A stretch of 58,677 nucleotides of DNA from Acidimicrobiia bacterium (GCA_009840735.1 VXNF01000045.1:1-58677), one strand, 5' to 3'. Positions 26,103 through 35,008 are shown, counted from the first letter of the stretch. The notes: generated by a model from the sequence alone, not told the origin. A program made the numbers and translations.

Positions 26103-26549
26103 GCCTCGGTATAGAGGGCGAAAAGTATTTTTCCAACCTTAGGCATCAGTTGGTTGTAAATGGCGATTTGTCAGTTAGTCTATGTGCTACTCGGATCTAG
26201 CCGGGCTCTGCGGATGCCGGCGGGTCCGACGGTCGGGAGGTCGAACCGCCCCCCTCTCGTCTCAGCGGTCTGACCGCTCTCGTCGCCGCCGCAGCGCTGG
26301 CAGCGCACCATCTCGCCGCCCTCGGCGGCCCACACGGTCAGACGCGCTGAGGAGGTCCGGTCAGTGTCGTTCAGGGGCTCGCCACGAGCAGATTCGCCAC
26401 TCGTCGATTCCGCGCCCGGCGTCGCCGGCAGGGTGCCAGAGTTGCCGGGCCAGGAGGCGTCGCCGGTCAGCGGGCGGGCCGCCGGAGCCGAGGGGCCACC
26501 GCGGGTGCAGGCGGAGCGATCTCCCGGTGCGCCCGCTGGGGGCCGCACG
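26103..26549. promoter_or_regulatory. 447-bp intergenic region between tadV and the tad operon
   Basis: The first 85 bp next to tadV (about 26103-26190) are AT-rich compared with everything around and probably hold the divergent promoters; TTGTCA at 26167 is a possible -35 box, but I cannot fix a -10 box. The remaining part is GC-rich. The cpaB-like frame is open upstream to a GTG at 26364, but those 62 residues are low-complexity and lack a ribosome site, so I read the stretch as a long leader. Confidence 0.4.
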
Positions 26550-27131
26550 ATGCGCCGCCGTGTGCCCGAGTTGGCGATCGGTGTCGTTCTCATCGGGCTC
26601 GGGGCTATCGCCGCGTTGATGCTGGCCGGGCGGCAGCCGCCCCGCGCCGCCGTGCTGGTCTGGGCGAACGACGTGAGCAGGGGCCAGATGGTATCCGCCG
26701 GCGACCTCGCGGTGGCGAGCATCGAGAGCGACATCCCGGTGGACGTGGTGGAGGAGGCGGCGGCTTCCAAGGTGGTGGGGCGGACGGTGGCGTTGGACGC
26801 CAGGGCGGGCGGTTTCGTGAGCGGTTCGGTGTTGGAGGCCGGTTCGGCCATACCCGCTGACTTCGCCGTGGTGGGTCTGCGCCTCGGCGCCGGCCGCTAC
26901 CCGGTCAGCACGCTCGCGGTGGGCGACGTGGTGGACCTGCTGACCGCCGAACCCCTGCTCGGTTGGGACGACCCGGTCGTGGTGGCCGGCGTGGAGGTCT
27001 TCGACGTGCTGTGGCTCGGCAGCGGAGAAGGCAGCGACGCGCTCGTGTCCTTGCTCGTGCCGAGAGCCGCGGCGCCGCGGGTGGTCGCCGCGGCGGCGGC
27101 CGGCCCTCGCCTCGCCGAGGTGGCTTCGTGA
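26550..27131 (+). CDS. SAF-domain pilus assembly protein (CpaB/RcpC-like)
   Basis: A 193-residue protein with one N-terminal membrane helix ('LAIGVVLIGLGAIAALMLAG') and an external SAF-type domain ('WANDVSRGQMVSAGDLAVA', then 'VGRTVALDARAGGFVSG'). In Tad systems this family (CpaB/RcpC) helps assemble or anchor the secretion channel. The ATG at 26550 was chosen because it places the helix directly after a short basic start ('MRRRVPELA'). It is the first gene of the pilus operon; its stop overlaps the next start (GTGA). Confidence 0.7.
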   Translation: MRRRVPELAIGVVLIGLGAIAALMLAGRQPPRAAVLVWANDVSRGQMVSAGDLAVASIESDIPVDVVEEAAASKVVGRTVALDARAGGFVSGSVLEAGSAIPADFAVVGLRLGAGRYPVSTLAVGDVVDLLTAEPLLGWDDPVVVAGVEVFDVLWLGSGEGSDALVSLLVPRAAAPRVVAAAAAGPRLAEVAS

Positions 27132-27886
27132 GCCTCGTCGTCTTCGGCTCTCTCAAGGAAGCGCCGGGCGTGACGACCCTCGTGGCTTGCGTCGCCTACC
27201 AGTGGCCGCGCCACCGTCGGGTGGCCGTCGTGGAAGCCGACGCCGACGGCGGATCGCTGGCGCCTCGTTTCGGCCTGAACCCCGAGCGCCCCAGCTTGGC
27301 CAGCTTCGTAGCGGTGTCGCGTCACGGCCTCAGCGAGGGCGAGTTCTGGTCGGCTTGCCAGCGACTGCCCGGCGGTCCTGCCGTGCTCGTGGCGCCGGGG
27401 GGTGCCTCCACCGGTGCCGCTCTGGAGCAGATGGACTTCGGGGCGCTGGACCGGTGCCTGCGCGACACCGACCTGCTCATCGACGCCGGGCGCTTGCGGG
27501 CCGCGGAGCCCCAGGCGCGGCTGTACGAGGAGGCCGACTTCATCGTCGTGGTAGTGCGCCCGCAGTTCGAGAGCCTCGCCCTGCTGCTCGACCGGGCCGA
27601 GGCGCTGTCGGCGCGCCGGCCGCTGTTGGCGGTGGTGGTCGGCGACGGCACCTATCCGGGCGGCGAGATCGACTCCGCCCTGCGCCAGACCACCGGGGAC
27701 CGCGCCTGGGTCCTCGCCACGGTGTCCGGCGATACCCGCGGCGCTGCCGCGCTGGCGGCCGATGGGAGCCGCGAGCGGGCGCTGCGCCGTTCGCTGCTGG
27801 CCCGCACGGTGCGACCCGTGACCGACCTGCTCGTGCATCTCTGCTCGGCAGGCCCCCCGGCGCTGTCTCGCGCCGTCAGCGCATGA
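27128..27886 (+). CDS. CpaE/TadZ-like MinD-fold protein with degenerate P-loop
   Basis: A 252-residue protein of the ParA/MinD fold used to localise Tad pili to the pole. The deviant Walker A region reads 'SLKEAPGVTTLVACVA': the signature lysine is kept, but the GKT lysine of the canonical loop is replaced by valine. Further fold markers are 'VAVVEADADGGSLA' and 'DFIVVVVRPQFESLALLLD'. ATP hydrolysis is therefore doubtful. GTG 27128 overlaps the previous stop, and the end overlaps tadA by 4 bp. The N-terminal receiver-like domain of larger CpaE proteins is missing. Confidence 0.65.
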   Translation: MSLVVFGSLKEAPGVTTLVACVAYQWPRHRRVAVVEADADGGSLAPRFGLNPERPSLASFVAVSRHGLSEGEFWSACQRLPGGPAVLVAPGGASTGAALEQMDFGALDRCLRDTDLLIDAGRLRAAEPQARLYEEADFIVVVVRPQFESLALLLDRAEALSARRPLLAVVVGDGTYPGGEIDSALRQTTGDRAWVLATVSGDTRGAAALAADGSRERALRRSLLARTVRPVTDLLVHLCSAGPPALSRAVSA

Positions 27887-29313
27887 CCGAACCCACGCGC
27901 CCGCCGGGCGCGCACCCGCCGCCGGATGGCGCCCGCCTCGGCCAGAGCCACGAGACGGCCGGCGCGCCGCTGGCCGGCGGCCTGGGCGGCAACGAAGCCG
28001 AGGTACACGAGGCGCTCTTGGAGGCGCTGCTGGAGCACTTGCGCGGTGAGTTGGCGTCCTGGATCGAGCAGGAGAACCGGGCCGGGCGCCGGCCGGACGA
28101 GCCCGAGCGCCGCGACCGGGCCCGCTCGATCATCGGCGACTGGATGCTGAGCCTGGCCCAGAACCGCCTGGCGACCGGGGTGCCCATGCTCGACGCGCCG
28201 GCCGAGGAGCGGCTGACCGCGGCCGCCCTCGCTTACGCCTTCGGCACCGGGCCGTGGGAACGATTCCTCAACGATCCCGACCTGACCGACATCCACATCA
28301 ACGGCTGCGACAACGTCTGGCTGGTGGACCGCCGCGGCAACAAGCGGCGCGGCGAGCCGGTGGCCGCCAGTAACGACGAGCTCATCGAGCAGATTCGCTG
28401 GGTGGGCGCCACCTTGGATCGCAGCGGCCGGCGCTTCGACGTGTCCTCGCCGGTGCTGAACATGCGCCTTCCCAACGGCGGTCGGCTGCACGCGGTCATG
28501 GCTGTCTCCCTCGTGCCAATGGTGACGATCCGCCTGCACGACCCCGACCTGGCGCGCCTGTCGGAGCTGCGCGCCGCGGGCATGTTCGACCGCGCCATCG
28601 AGTCGTTCTTCGCCGCGGCGGTGCGCGCCGGCTTCAACATCGTGGTGTGCGGCGGCATGGGCGCCGGCAAGACGACGCTCGTGCGCAGCCTGCTGAACGA
28701 GGTGCCGACGCACGAGCGCATCATCACCGTTGAGGACGAGTTGGAACTGGCCCTTCACCACTACGGCGAACTGCACCCCGACATCGGCGTCTTGGAGGCC
28801 CGCTCCCCCAACGTCGAGGGTGCGGGCGCCTTCCCGCTGGAGGCGCTGCTGCGGGAGTGCCTGCGCATGCACGCCGATCGCATCGTCGTGGGCGAGGTGC
28901 GCGGCCCGGAGGTGTTGGGGATGTTGCTGGCCATGACCTCGGGTCAGGACGGCTCGCTTTGTACCATCCACGCCAACAGCACCGCCGAGGCCTTCGAGCG
29001 GCTCACCATGTACGCCTCGCTGACGCCGCAGCAGTTCTCGCGGGCTTTCACCTACCGGCTCGTCGGCTCGGCGGTGGACTTCGTGGTCCACGCCGACTCC
29101 ATCGGAGGCACGCGGCGGATCACCAGTATTCGCGAGGTGGTCGGCTCGACGGACACCCATGTGCTGTCCAACGAGATCTGGCGCCCGTCGCCGGGCGGCT
29201 GGGCGGTCCCTTCGGGTGAGCCGCTGCGCGCCGAGCCGACGCTGCGCCGACTCGTGGCGGCCGGCTTCGAACCGGCCCTCATGAGCCGGCCCGAGGGCTG
29301 GTGGGAACGGTGA
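27883..29313 (+). CDS. tadA: Tad pilus secretion ATPase (TadA/CpaF)
   Basis: A 476-residue GspE/VirB11-type hexameric ATPase that powers Flp pilus assembly. Markers: 'PDLTDIHINGCDNVWLVD' in the N-terminal domain, Walker A 'GGMGAGKTTLVRSLLNEV', Asp box 'ITVEDELEL' and Walker B/His box 'RIVVGEVRGPEVLGML' followed by 'GSLCTIHANS'. The length is normal for CpaF. The ATG at 27883 overlaps the preceding gene by 4 bp and the end overlaps tadB, giving tight coupling through tadC. Confidence 0.9.
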   Translation: MTEPTRPPGAHPPPDGARLGQSHETAGAPLAGGLGGNEAEVHEALLEALLEHLRGELASWIEQENRAGRRPDEPERRDRARSIIGDWMLSLAQNRLATGVPMLDAPAEERLTAAALAYAFGTGPWERFLNDPDLTDIHINGCDNVWLVDRRGNKRRGEPVAASNDELIEQIRWVGATLDRSGRRFDVSSPVLNMRLPNGGRLHAVMAVSLVPMVTIRLHDPDLARLSELRAAGMFDRAIESFFAAAVRAGFNIVVCGGMGAGKTTLVRSLLNEVPTHERIITVEDELELALHHYGELHPDIGVLEARSPNVEGAGAFPLEALLRECLRMHADRIVVGEVRGPEVLGMLLAMTSGQDGSLCTIHANSTAEAFERLTMYASLTPQQFSRAFTYRLVGSAVDFVVHADSIGGTRRITSIREVVGSTDTHVLSNEIWRPSPGGWAVPSGEPLRAEPTLRRLVAAGFEPALMSRPEGWWER

Positions 29314-30173
29314 CGTACTTGGTGGTCGCCGCCTGCGGGGCGCTGGCCGGCCTGGGCGCTTGGGTGTTGGTCGCCGGTCTGCGCGGGCGGGTCCTCCTGC
29401 CGCGGGGCCGGGTCGGCGCCGAGCGTGTCGTGACTTCTCTGGCGACGCTGCGGCGCGGTTCGATCGCCCTCGTCGCCGGCGTGCTGATCTTCGCCGTGAC
29501 CGGGTGGCTCAGCGCCGGCGCGCTCGTGGCTGCGGGGATCATGCTGTTCGCCGGGCGCTTCGGCAAGGGCGCGGGGCTGCGCGCCGTCAGCGAGCGCGGC
29601 GACGCCGTCGCCGGCTGGATCGAGATGCTCTACGCCATCCTGGCCGCCGGCGGCGGCATCGAGCGGGCGATCGCCGGCTCGGCCCCCGCGGCGCCTGCCG
29701 CCATCCGCCGGGAGGTGCAGGAGCTGGCCGCCCGCCTGGAGGTCCGCCCCCTGCCGGAGGCTCTGCTGGCGTTTGCCTCCGATGTGGCCCATCCGGCTGT
29801 CGACAAGGTCGCCGCTTCACTGATCCTGGCGTCGGTCCAGGGTGCGCAGGACCTGGTCTCGCTGCTCCGCTCGCAGGCGCAGGTCGTTCGGGCCGAGAGC
29901 CGCGTGGTGGTCGAAGCCGACGCTGCCCGAGCGCGTTACCGCACTTCGGCCCGACTCATCGTGGGCACGACCGCAGTCATGGCGGGCGGCCTGTACCTCG
30001 TGGACCGCGGGTACTTGGCGCCGTATGACGGCTTCGGCGGACAGGTCGTGCTGACGGGCATCGGATGCGTATTCCTGGGCGGCTTCTGGTTGCTGGCTCG
30101 ACTGGGCCGCGTGCCGCCGCCGGAGCGCTACTTCGATCCCACCGCCGCCGGGATGGCCCGGCTCCTGCGATGA
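29310..30173 (+). CDS. tadB: Tad inner-membrane platform protein TadB
   Basis: A 287-residue type II secretion F-domain membrane protein. Hydrophobic helices lie at the N terminus ('YLVVAACGALAGLGAWVLV'), near residues 53-85 and at the C terminus ('VVLTGIGCVFLGGFWLLARL'). The cytoplasmic F domain contains 'WIEMLYAILAAGGGIERAI' and 'ASLILASVQGAQDL'. The GTG at 29310 overlaps the tadA stop; a GTG at 29301 would add three residues. It forms the membrane platform together with TadC. Confidence 0.85.
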   Translation: MTYLVVAACGALAGLGAWVLVAGLRGRVLLPRGRVGAERVVTSLATLRRGSIALVAGVLIFAVTGWLSAGALVAAGIMLFAGRFGKGAGLRAVSERGDAVAGWIEMLYAILAAGGGIERAIAGSAPAAPAAIRREVQELAARLEVRPLPEALLAFASDVAHPAVDKVAASLILASVQGAQDLVSLLRSQAQVVRAESRVVVEADAARARYRTSARLIVGTTAVMAGGLYLVDRGYLAPYDGFGGQVVLTGIGCVFLGGFWLLARLGRVPPPERYFDPTAAGMARLLR

Positions 30174-31060
30174 CGGCGCTGATCGGCGCGCTCGTGGGCG
30201 CCGGCGTCTGGCTGGTGGGGCGGGGCCTGCTGCGGCGGCCGGTGCCGCTGTTGCGAGCGCTGCGCGAGTACCGCGAGGCGGTTCTACCCGACGGCGAGGC
30301 CGACGGTGACCACCCAGCTGACTGGCGCCACCGGGCCGAGCGCCGCGCCCTGCGGGTCGTCGAGGCTCTCGGGTTCGATCTGGGCACCTTGGGGGCGGAC
30401 CTGCGGATTGTGGGCCGCAGCCCCTCCCAGCACGCCTTCGCCAAACTGGCGGGCACCTTGCTGGCTGCGGGGGCGCTGGCCGTCGCGGGATTCGGGGCCC
30501 GCCTGGTCGGCCTGGCACCGCCAGTGTGGCTCGTGGGCCTGCTCGTCGTCCTCGGCGCCCTCGGCGGCTACGTCGGCGCCGACGGGGCGTTGCGCAAGAA
30601 GGCCACGGAGCGAAGGGACCAGTTCCTGCGGGCGCTCAGCGCCTACATGGACCTGGTCAAGATCCTCTTGGCGGGCGGCAGCCACAGCGACGGGGCGCTC
30701 TACCAGGCCGCCGCGGTGGGAAGCGGCTGGGTGTTCGACGAACTGAAGGCGGCCATGGACTGGAGCCGGGTGAACGGCAGGCCCCCTTCGGCGGGGTTTC
30801 AGCGCTTGGCGGACGAGATCGACGTGCCCGACGTCGAGGAGTTGGCCGCCACGATCCGCCTCACCGCCGAGCAGGGGGCCAGCCCTGCCGACGCGCTGGC
30901 CTGCAAGGCGGAGATGCTCAGCGCCCTCGAGCTGGCCAACGTGCGGATGAAGGCGGACTCCACCACCGAGCGCATGTCGATTCCCACCGTCGTCGTGGCG
31001 ATCGCCTTCGTCATGTTCGTCGGGTACCCGGCGCTGAGCTCGCTGATGGAGCTGCTGTGA
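30170..31060 (+). CDS. tadC: Tad inner-membrane platform protein TadC
   Basis: A 296-residue F-domain membrane protein, partner of TadB. A membrane helix starts the protein, two more occupy about residues 95-140, and one closes it ('VVVAIAFVMFVGYPALSSL'). The F domain is recognised by 'FLRALSAYMDLVKILLAGG' and 'LAATIRLTAEQGASPADAL'. The ATG at 30170 overlaps the tadB stop by 4 bp. Its stop is 48 bp before the pilin gene. Confidence 0.85.
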   Translation: MTALIGALVGAGVWLVGRGLLRRPVPLLRALREYREAVLPDGEADGDHPADWRHRAERRALRVVEALGFDLGTLGADLRIVGRSPSQHAFAKLAGTLLAAGALAVAGFGARLVGLAPPVWLVGLLVVLGALGGYVGADGALRKKATERRDQFLRALSAYMDLVKILLAGGSHSDGALYQAAAVGSGWVFDELKAAMDWSRVNGRPPSAGFQRLADEIDVPDVEELAATIRLTAEQGASPADALACKAEMLSALELANVRMKADSTTERMSIPTVVVAIAFVMFVGYPALSSLMELL

Positions 31061-31108
31061 GCGCCGGTCCGCAAGCAAGTCCGAACAACCAATAGCGAGG
31101 AGCCAACC

Positions 31109-31360
31109 ATGCAAGAACTGTCCGTACGAGGCTGGATCTGGCTGACGACGACGGCGGCGACCATCAGGGAGAAGCTGCGCAACGACGCGCGCGGTCTCAC
31201 GACCACCGAATGGGCGCTGCTGGTTGCCGGAGTGGCCGCATTGGCGATCGTCGTGGTGAGCGTCGTGCGCAACCTCACCTCGGAGACCGCCGCCAAGATC
31301 TCCACAGACGTCAATGTGGACACCGACGACCCCGACACGTTCCAGGGCGGCGGCGGCTGA
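31109..31360 (+). CDS. flp: Flp-type pilin
   Basis: An 83-residue prepilin. The processing site is in 'ARGLTTTEWALLVAG': cleavage after glycine leaves a mature protein with glutamate at position 5, followed by the hydrophobic helix 'LLVAGVAALAIVVVSVV'. The leader of about 29 residues is basic. A strong GAGGAG ribosome site sits about 9 bp before the ATG, as expected for the most abundant product of the operon. The C terminus is short, acidic and ends in glycines. The prepilin peptidase at 25560 would process it. Confidence 0.85.
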   Translation: MQELSVRGWIWLTTTAATIREKLRNDARGLTTTEWALLVAGVAALAIVVVSVVRNLTSETAAKISTDVNVDTDDPDTFQGGGG

Positions 31361-31389
31361 GCGGTCGCGCCGGCGGCTGAGGCGGGGCT

Positions 31390-31827
31390 GTGGGGTCGCG
31401 GCGGCGGTTCGGCGAGGCTGCGTTCGGCGTGGCCCGCAGCCGCCCGCCGGGTGCCGCGGAGGACACCGGTGCGGTCACGACCGAGTTCGTCCTGCTCTAC
31501 GGTGCCCTGCTGGCTCTCGTGATGGGCGTGATCCACCTTGGCTTGGTGTTCAACGCCGCGCTGGCGGTGGCCGACGCCGCCGACGCCGTGCTCGAGACGG
31601 CCCAAGTGGCCGGTGCCGCCGACTTCTCCGCCCGCGACGTGGCCCGCACGGTCATCGGCGACGAGCGGTTGGTGCGCGACTTAACGGTGGACGTTGCCGC
31701 CGACGCGGGCGAGGTGGTGGTGGAGGTGTCCGCCAACGCGCCCCGAATCGTGCCCGGCTTGCCGATCTCGGTGAGCCATCGTGCCCAGGGACCCGTCGAG
31801 CGCTTCATCCCCGAGGGCAGGCGATGA
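31390..31827 (+). CDS. tadE: TadE-like pseudopilin
   Basis: A 145-residue protein with a long basic leader and the prepilin-like motif 'AVTTEFVLLYGALLALVMG', with glutamate at the position typical for TadE. The mature part after the helix is a small extracellular domain ('DLTVDVAADAGEVVVEVSAN'). The GTG start at 31390 lies 29 bp after flp. TadE proteins are minor pilins needed for pilus assembly. Confidence 0.7.
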   Translation: MGSRRRFGEAAFGVARSRPPGAAEDTGAVTTEFVLLYGALLALVMGVIHLGLVFNAALAVADAADAVLETAQVAGAADFSARDVARTVIGDERLVRDLTVDVAADAGEVVVEVSANAPRIVPGLPISVSHRAQGPVERFIPEGRR

Positions 31828-32249
31828 GGACCCCCGAGCGCGCCGGCGACCTGCGAGGGGTGTTGTCGTTGGAGTTCGCCCTGGTGGTCGTCGGGGTGCT
31901 CGGCGCCTTGATGCTGCTGGGCGCCGCCTGGCGTTTGGGCCAGACGCGGGGCGAGATGCGAGATGTGGCCGCCGAGGCCGCTCGGGCGGCCTCGCTGCTG
32001 CAGAATCCCCGCTCGGCCGCGGCGGCCGCCGAGAAGACCGCGCAGGAGACATTGGGTCGAAGCGGCATCAGGTGCTCGAACTTCAGCGTGGCGGCCGACG
32101 TTTCGGCCCTGCGCCCCGGCGGTTCGGTGGCCGTCGAGATTCGCTGCATCAGCCGGCTCGAAGATCTCACGCTGCTGCGCATGCCCGGATCGGTGTCCCT
32201 GCAGGCGACGGCCGTCGAGGTGGTCGATCAGCGCCGTGGAGGAACCTGA
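31824..32249 (+). CDS. TadE-like pseudopilin, second copy
   Basis: A 141-residue protein with the helix 'LSLEFALVVVGVLGALMLLG' preceded by a short basic leader; the glutamate again fits a pseudopilin. Two cysteines in the C-terminal part ('GIRCSNFS' and 'EIRCISR') may form a disulfide outside the membrane. It overlaps the neighbouring genes on both sides (4 bp and 1 bp). Confidence 0.7.
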   Translation: MRTPERAGDLRGVLSLEFALVVVGVLGALMLLGAAWRLGQTRGEMRDVAAEAARAASLLQNPRSAAAAAEKTAQETLGRSGIRCSNFSVAADVSALRPGGSVAVEIRCISRLEDLTLLRMPGSVSLQATAVEVVDQRRGGT

Positions 32250-32701
32250 TGGGTCTGCTGAAGGCCTTGGCGAGCGTGCGGCGCCGGGGCGTTGAGCCGC
32301 GTGCCGACGCCGGGGTGATCAGCCTCTTCGTGGCGGTACTGTTCGTGGCGTTTCTGTTGGTGGCCGGCGTCGTGATCGACTCGGCGGAGCTGCGGGGCCA
32401 GCGCCGCGCGCTCTCCGACCTAGCCCGTCAGGCCGCCCGCGCCGCCGTGCAGGAAGTGGACGTGGGCCTCTACCGGCTCACGGGCAAGGTGGCACTCGAC
32501 GCCGACGCGGCGACCGCGGCGGCCCGCGCAGTTGTTGCCCGGTCCGGCTTGGACGCCGATGTGACCATTCGCGGCGACCGCGCGGCGGTGGCGCTGAGCC
32601 GCCCGGTCGTCGTCCAAGTCCTGGGGTTGGGCAGCGGGAGCGTGCAGATCAGCGCCAACGCTGAGGCCCGAGCCACCTGGGGTGTAACCGCCGGGCGGTA
32701 G
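32249..32701 (+). CDS. TadG/TadE-like pilus-associated membrane protein
   Basis: A 150-residue protein with one helix, 'VISLFVAVLFVAFLLVAGVV', and an extracellular part that begins with an Ala-Arg-rich helix ('RRALSDLARQAARAAVQE'), a pattern common in TadG-like proteins of Actinobacteria. It lacks the glutamate of true prepilin motifs, so it may not be processed. It is the last gene of the tad operon, coupled by TGATG to the gene before it. Confidence 0.65.
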   Translation: MGLLKALASVRRRGVEPRADAGVISLFVAVLFVAFLLVAGVVIDSAELRGQRRALSDLARQAARAAVQEVDVGLYRLTGKVALDADAATAAARAVVARSGLDADVTIRGDRAAVALSRPVVVQVLGLGSGSVQISANAEARATWGVTAGR

Positions 32702-32788
32702 CGCCCGACGGTTGCGCCCGACATGCCGCTGCGGCGGACCTTGCCGGTACCCCGGCGTGCGTCGAGTCAACAAAGCGAGGTGATTGTG

Positions 32789-34021
32789 ATGGAGAGCAAG
32801 GTTCGAACGGTGCTGTCGGGTCTGGGAGCGTGTGTGGCGCTGGGCCTGTTCCTGGTCGGCGTGCCGATCTGTCTGGTGAAGCTGGTCGGCAATCCGCTGC
32901 CCGCGGGAGTTCCGTCGTGGTCTTCGGTGGTAGCGGCGGTCGAAGGGGGCGCGCTCCCCGCAGGGGCGCTCAGCAGCGTGTTGGCGGTCGCCGTCTGGAT
33001 CTGGTGGTCGCAGGCGGCGCTCTCGTTCGCGGCCGAGGCGTGGGCGGCGTTGCGGGGACGGACCGCCCGAGCGCTGCCCCTGCGCGCCCTCGGGATGCAG
33101 CCGATCATGGTGCGCCTCGTGGCGATCGTCCTGGCTGCGGCCAGCACCCTCGGAGCGCTCGTGCAGCCGGTGGTCGCGGCTACCCCGTCGTTCGCGGAAA
33201 TCGCCGTGCCGATTGAGGTCGCCGCTGTTGGCGAACCGTCCCGCGGCGCGGGGTCGGCGACCCTTGCCGATGCGGTGGATCATCCGGCTGCGGTCGGGGG
33301 TCTGCCGGCTGCGCCGATCCTGGGACCGCCGCAAGCCGCCGGCCCGGAGCCGAGTCCGAGTGACCGAGCGCTTGGGGCTGCGCCGAGCCCAGAAGTCGCC
33401 AACGGCCCCGTGGCGGTGAGCGCTGCTGCGCCGGTGTTGGGACTGCCCAGCGAGTCGCACTCGGAGTCATTGCAGCCTGATCCCGCTCCGGCCGCCGAGC
33501 GAGCAACTTCGGTGAGTACCGCTGCGCCGGTGCTGGGGCTGCCCAGCGAGTCGCAGCCGGAGTTGTCGCAGCTTGGTCCGGCGCCGGCCGGCGAGGGCGC
33601 GACTTCGGCGCGCTGGGATCCGGTGCTGGCTCACTACGGAGCAGCGCCCGCCGGTGAGGCTTCGACACTCGCCTTCGACGCTCCCGCCGATGAGGCAGCT
33701 GAATTCGTCGAGGAGTTGCCGGCGCCCGCCAAGGAGGTTCCGGCGGTGCCAGTCGACGATTCGGGCTGGATCGTCGTGAAGCCGGGCGACTCGTTGTGGG
33801 GCTTGGCCGAGCAGCACCTCGGCGACGCGCACCGCTGGCGCGACCTGTTCGAGTTGAACGTCGGGCAACTCGCCGGCGGCGGCACCCTGCGCGATCCCAA
33901 CCTCATCCATCCGGGCTGGCGTCTGCGGCTCCCTCCACCGGATCAGTCGGCATCGGCCGAGCTCGCAGGTGCCGCCGAGCCAGACACTCCGGTGTCGCTC
34001 TATGATCCGGTGCTTCAGTAA
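32789..34021 (+). CDS. Multi-pass membrane protein with C-terminal LysM domain
   Basis: A 410-residue protein. Three hydrophobic helices lie in the first 135 residues ('ACVALGLFLVGVPICLVKLV', a second near residue 75, and 'LVAIVLAAASTLGALVQPVV'). A Pro/Ala/Ser-rich linker contains two tandem 32-residue repeats, and the protein ends in a LysM domain ('VVKPGDSLWGLAEQHLGDA', then 'LIHPGWRLRLP') that should bind peptidoglycan. The ATG at 32789 follows GAGGTG. LysM proteins of this type often sit beside BTAD regulators in Actinobacteria, as here. Its place directly after the tad operon suggests a cell-wall anchoring or passage role for the pilus. Confidence 0.75.
   Translation: MESKVRTVLSGLGACVALGLFLVGVPICLVKLVGNPLPAGVPSWSSVVAAVEGGALPAGALSSVLAVAVWIWWSQAALSFAAEAWAALRGRTARALPLRALGMQPIMVRLVAIVLAAASTLGALVQPVVAATPSFAEIAVPIEVAAVGEPSRGAGSATLADAVDHPAAVGGLPAAPILGPPQAAGPEPSPSDRALGAAPSPEVANGPVAVSAAAPVLGLPSESHSESLQPDPAPAAERATSVSTAAPVLGLPSESQPELSQLGPAPAGEGATSARWDPVLAHYGAAPAGEASTLAFDAPADEAAEFVEELPAPAKEVPAVPVDDSGWIVVKPGDSLWGLAEQHLGDAHRWRDLFELNVGQLAGGGTLRDPNLIHPGWRLRLPPPDQSASAELAGAAEPDTPVSLYDPVLQ
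33416..33607 (+). repeat. Two 96-bp tandem direct repeats in the LysM protein linker
   Basis: Copies at 33416-33511 and 33512-33607 have exactly equal length and both encode a unit beginning V-S-[AT]-A-A-P-V-L-G-L-P-S-E-S. They differ at scattered positions, so the duplication is not recent. A shorter, diverged third unit follows. Confidence 0.75.
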
Positions 34022-34076
34022 CATTGCCCTGCCCTGATAGTCACCCAGCCTGAACTGCAGGGCCAGAGAGCCGCGC

Positions 34077-34922
34077 GTGCCACGACCAGCGTCACCCTTC
34101 GAGCGACTACACGCAGCCGGGAGTTTCGACGCCCCAGCGGACCTCCCCGGTCGGTCCGCCGCCTCTGGCGGCACGGCCGCCGGGGAGGTGGAACTGCAAG
34201 TTCTGGGCGTGGTGCGGGCGGTCGGGGCGGCAGTTCCGTTCACCTCGCAGCGGGCCTTGGACCTGGCGTGCTATCTGGCCGTCAATCGTGACGGCGCCAC
34301 CGCGGACACGCTCCGCCATTGGCTGTGGCCCCGCGCTGCGCCGCCGCCGCGCCCCAAGACCTTCGCCAACGTGGTGTCACGGGCGCGGGTGTGTCTCGGC
34401 CAGGACGCCGACGGCGAGCCCTACCTGTGCCACCTCGGCGCCGACCGGGTCTACCGGCTGTCGGCGGAGGTGACCACCGACCTGGACCGCTTCGACGCCT
34501 GGTTGAGGCTCGCTCAGCGGGCTGGCCCCGAGCGGGCGCTCGAATGCCTGCTGGCCGCGTTCTGGCTCGTGCGCGGCGCCCCGTTCGGCGGCGGCAGCGG
34601 CGACACGTTCTCTTGGGCGGACGCCTTCTGGCGCAGCCACGTCGAGTGTCTCCTCGACTCCACGGCGCACCGCCTCGCCGACCTGGCCCTCGAGCTGGGC
34701 CGCTTCGAAGTAGCGCGCTGGGCGAACCTGCGGGGACTCGTCGTCACACCCGACTGTGAGCAGTGCTGGCAGAGACGGATCGCTGTCGCCCAGCGCACCG
34801 GAGACAGCCGGGAGTCCGAACGGCTGGCTCGCCACCTGGATCGCCTGCTGAGCGAACCGCTGCCAGAACTGCCCGAACCGCCGCCCAGCGCGGTCGGCGC
34901 CGTGTCGTCGCTCGCCCTCTGA
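34077..34922 (+). CDS. SARP-like transcriptional regulator with BTAD domain
   Basis: A 281-residue protein. Residues of about 38-130 form a winged-helix region of the SARP kind ('FTSQRALDLACYLAVNRDG', then 'KTFANVVSRARVCLG'). A BTAD domain follows ('TTDLDRFDAWLRLAQRAG', then 'ADLALELGRFEVARWANLRG', with tetratricopeptide-like helices). The start is the GTG at 34077; the first 35 residues are low-complexity and the true start may be later. It lies 55 bp behind the LysM gene and could be cotranscribed with it. Control of the pilus or wall genes is inference from position. Confidence 0.7.
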   Translation: MPRPASPFERLHAAGSFDAPADLPGRSAASGGTAAGEVELQVLGVVRAVGAAVPFTSQRALDLACYLAVNRDGATADTLRHWLWPRAAPPPRPKTFANVVSRARVCLGQDADGEPYLCHLGADRVYRLSAEVTTDLDRFDAWLRLAQRAGPERALECLLAAFWLVRGAPFGGGSGDTFSWADAFWRSHVECLLDSTAHRLADLALELGRFEVARWANLRGLVVTPDCEQCWQRRIAVAQRTGDSRESERLARHLDRLLSEPLPELPEPPPSAVGAVSSLAL

Positions 34923-35008
34923 CCGGAGCCGACGGGCACCGCGTGCGCGCCGAACTGGTGGTCTCGCCAGTCGCGCCGTCAGTTGCCCTCTGACCTGAGC
35001 CAGCCCCG

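Noticed and set aside
26364-26549. Upstream start for the CpaB-like gene
   Set aside because: Adds 62 low-complexity residues before the membrane helix, with no ribosome site; the ATG at 26550 is better.
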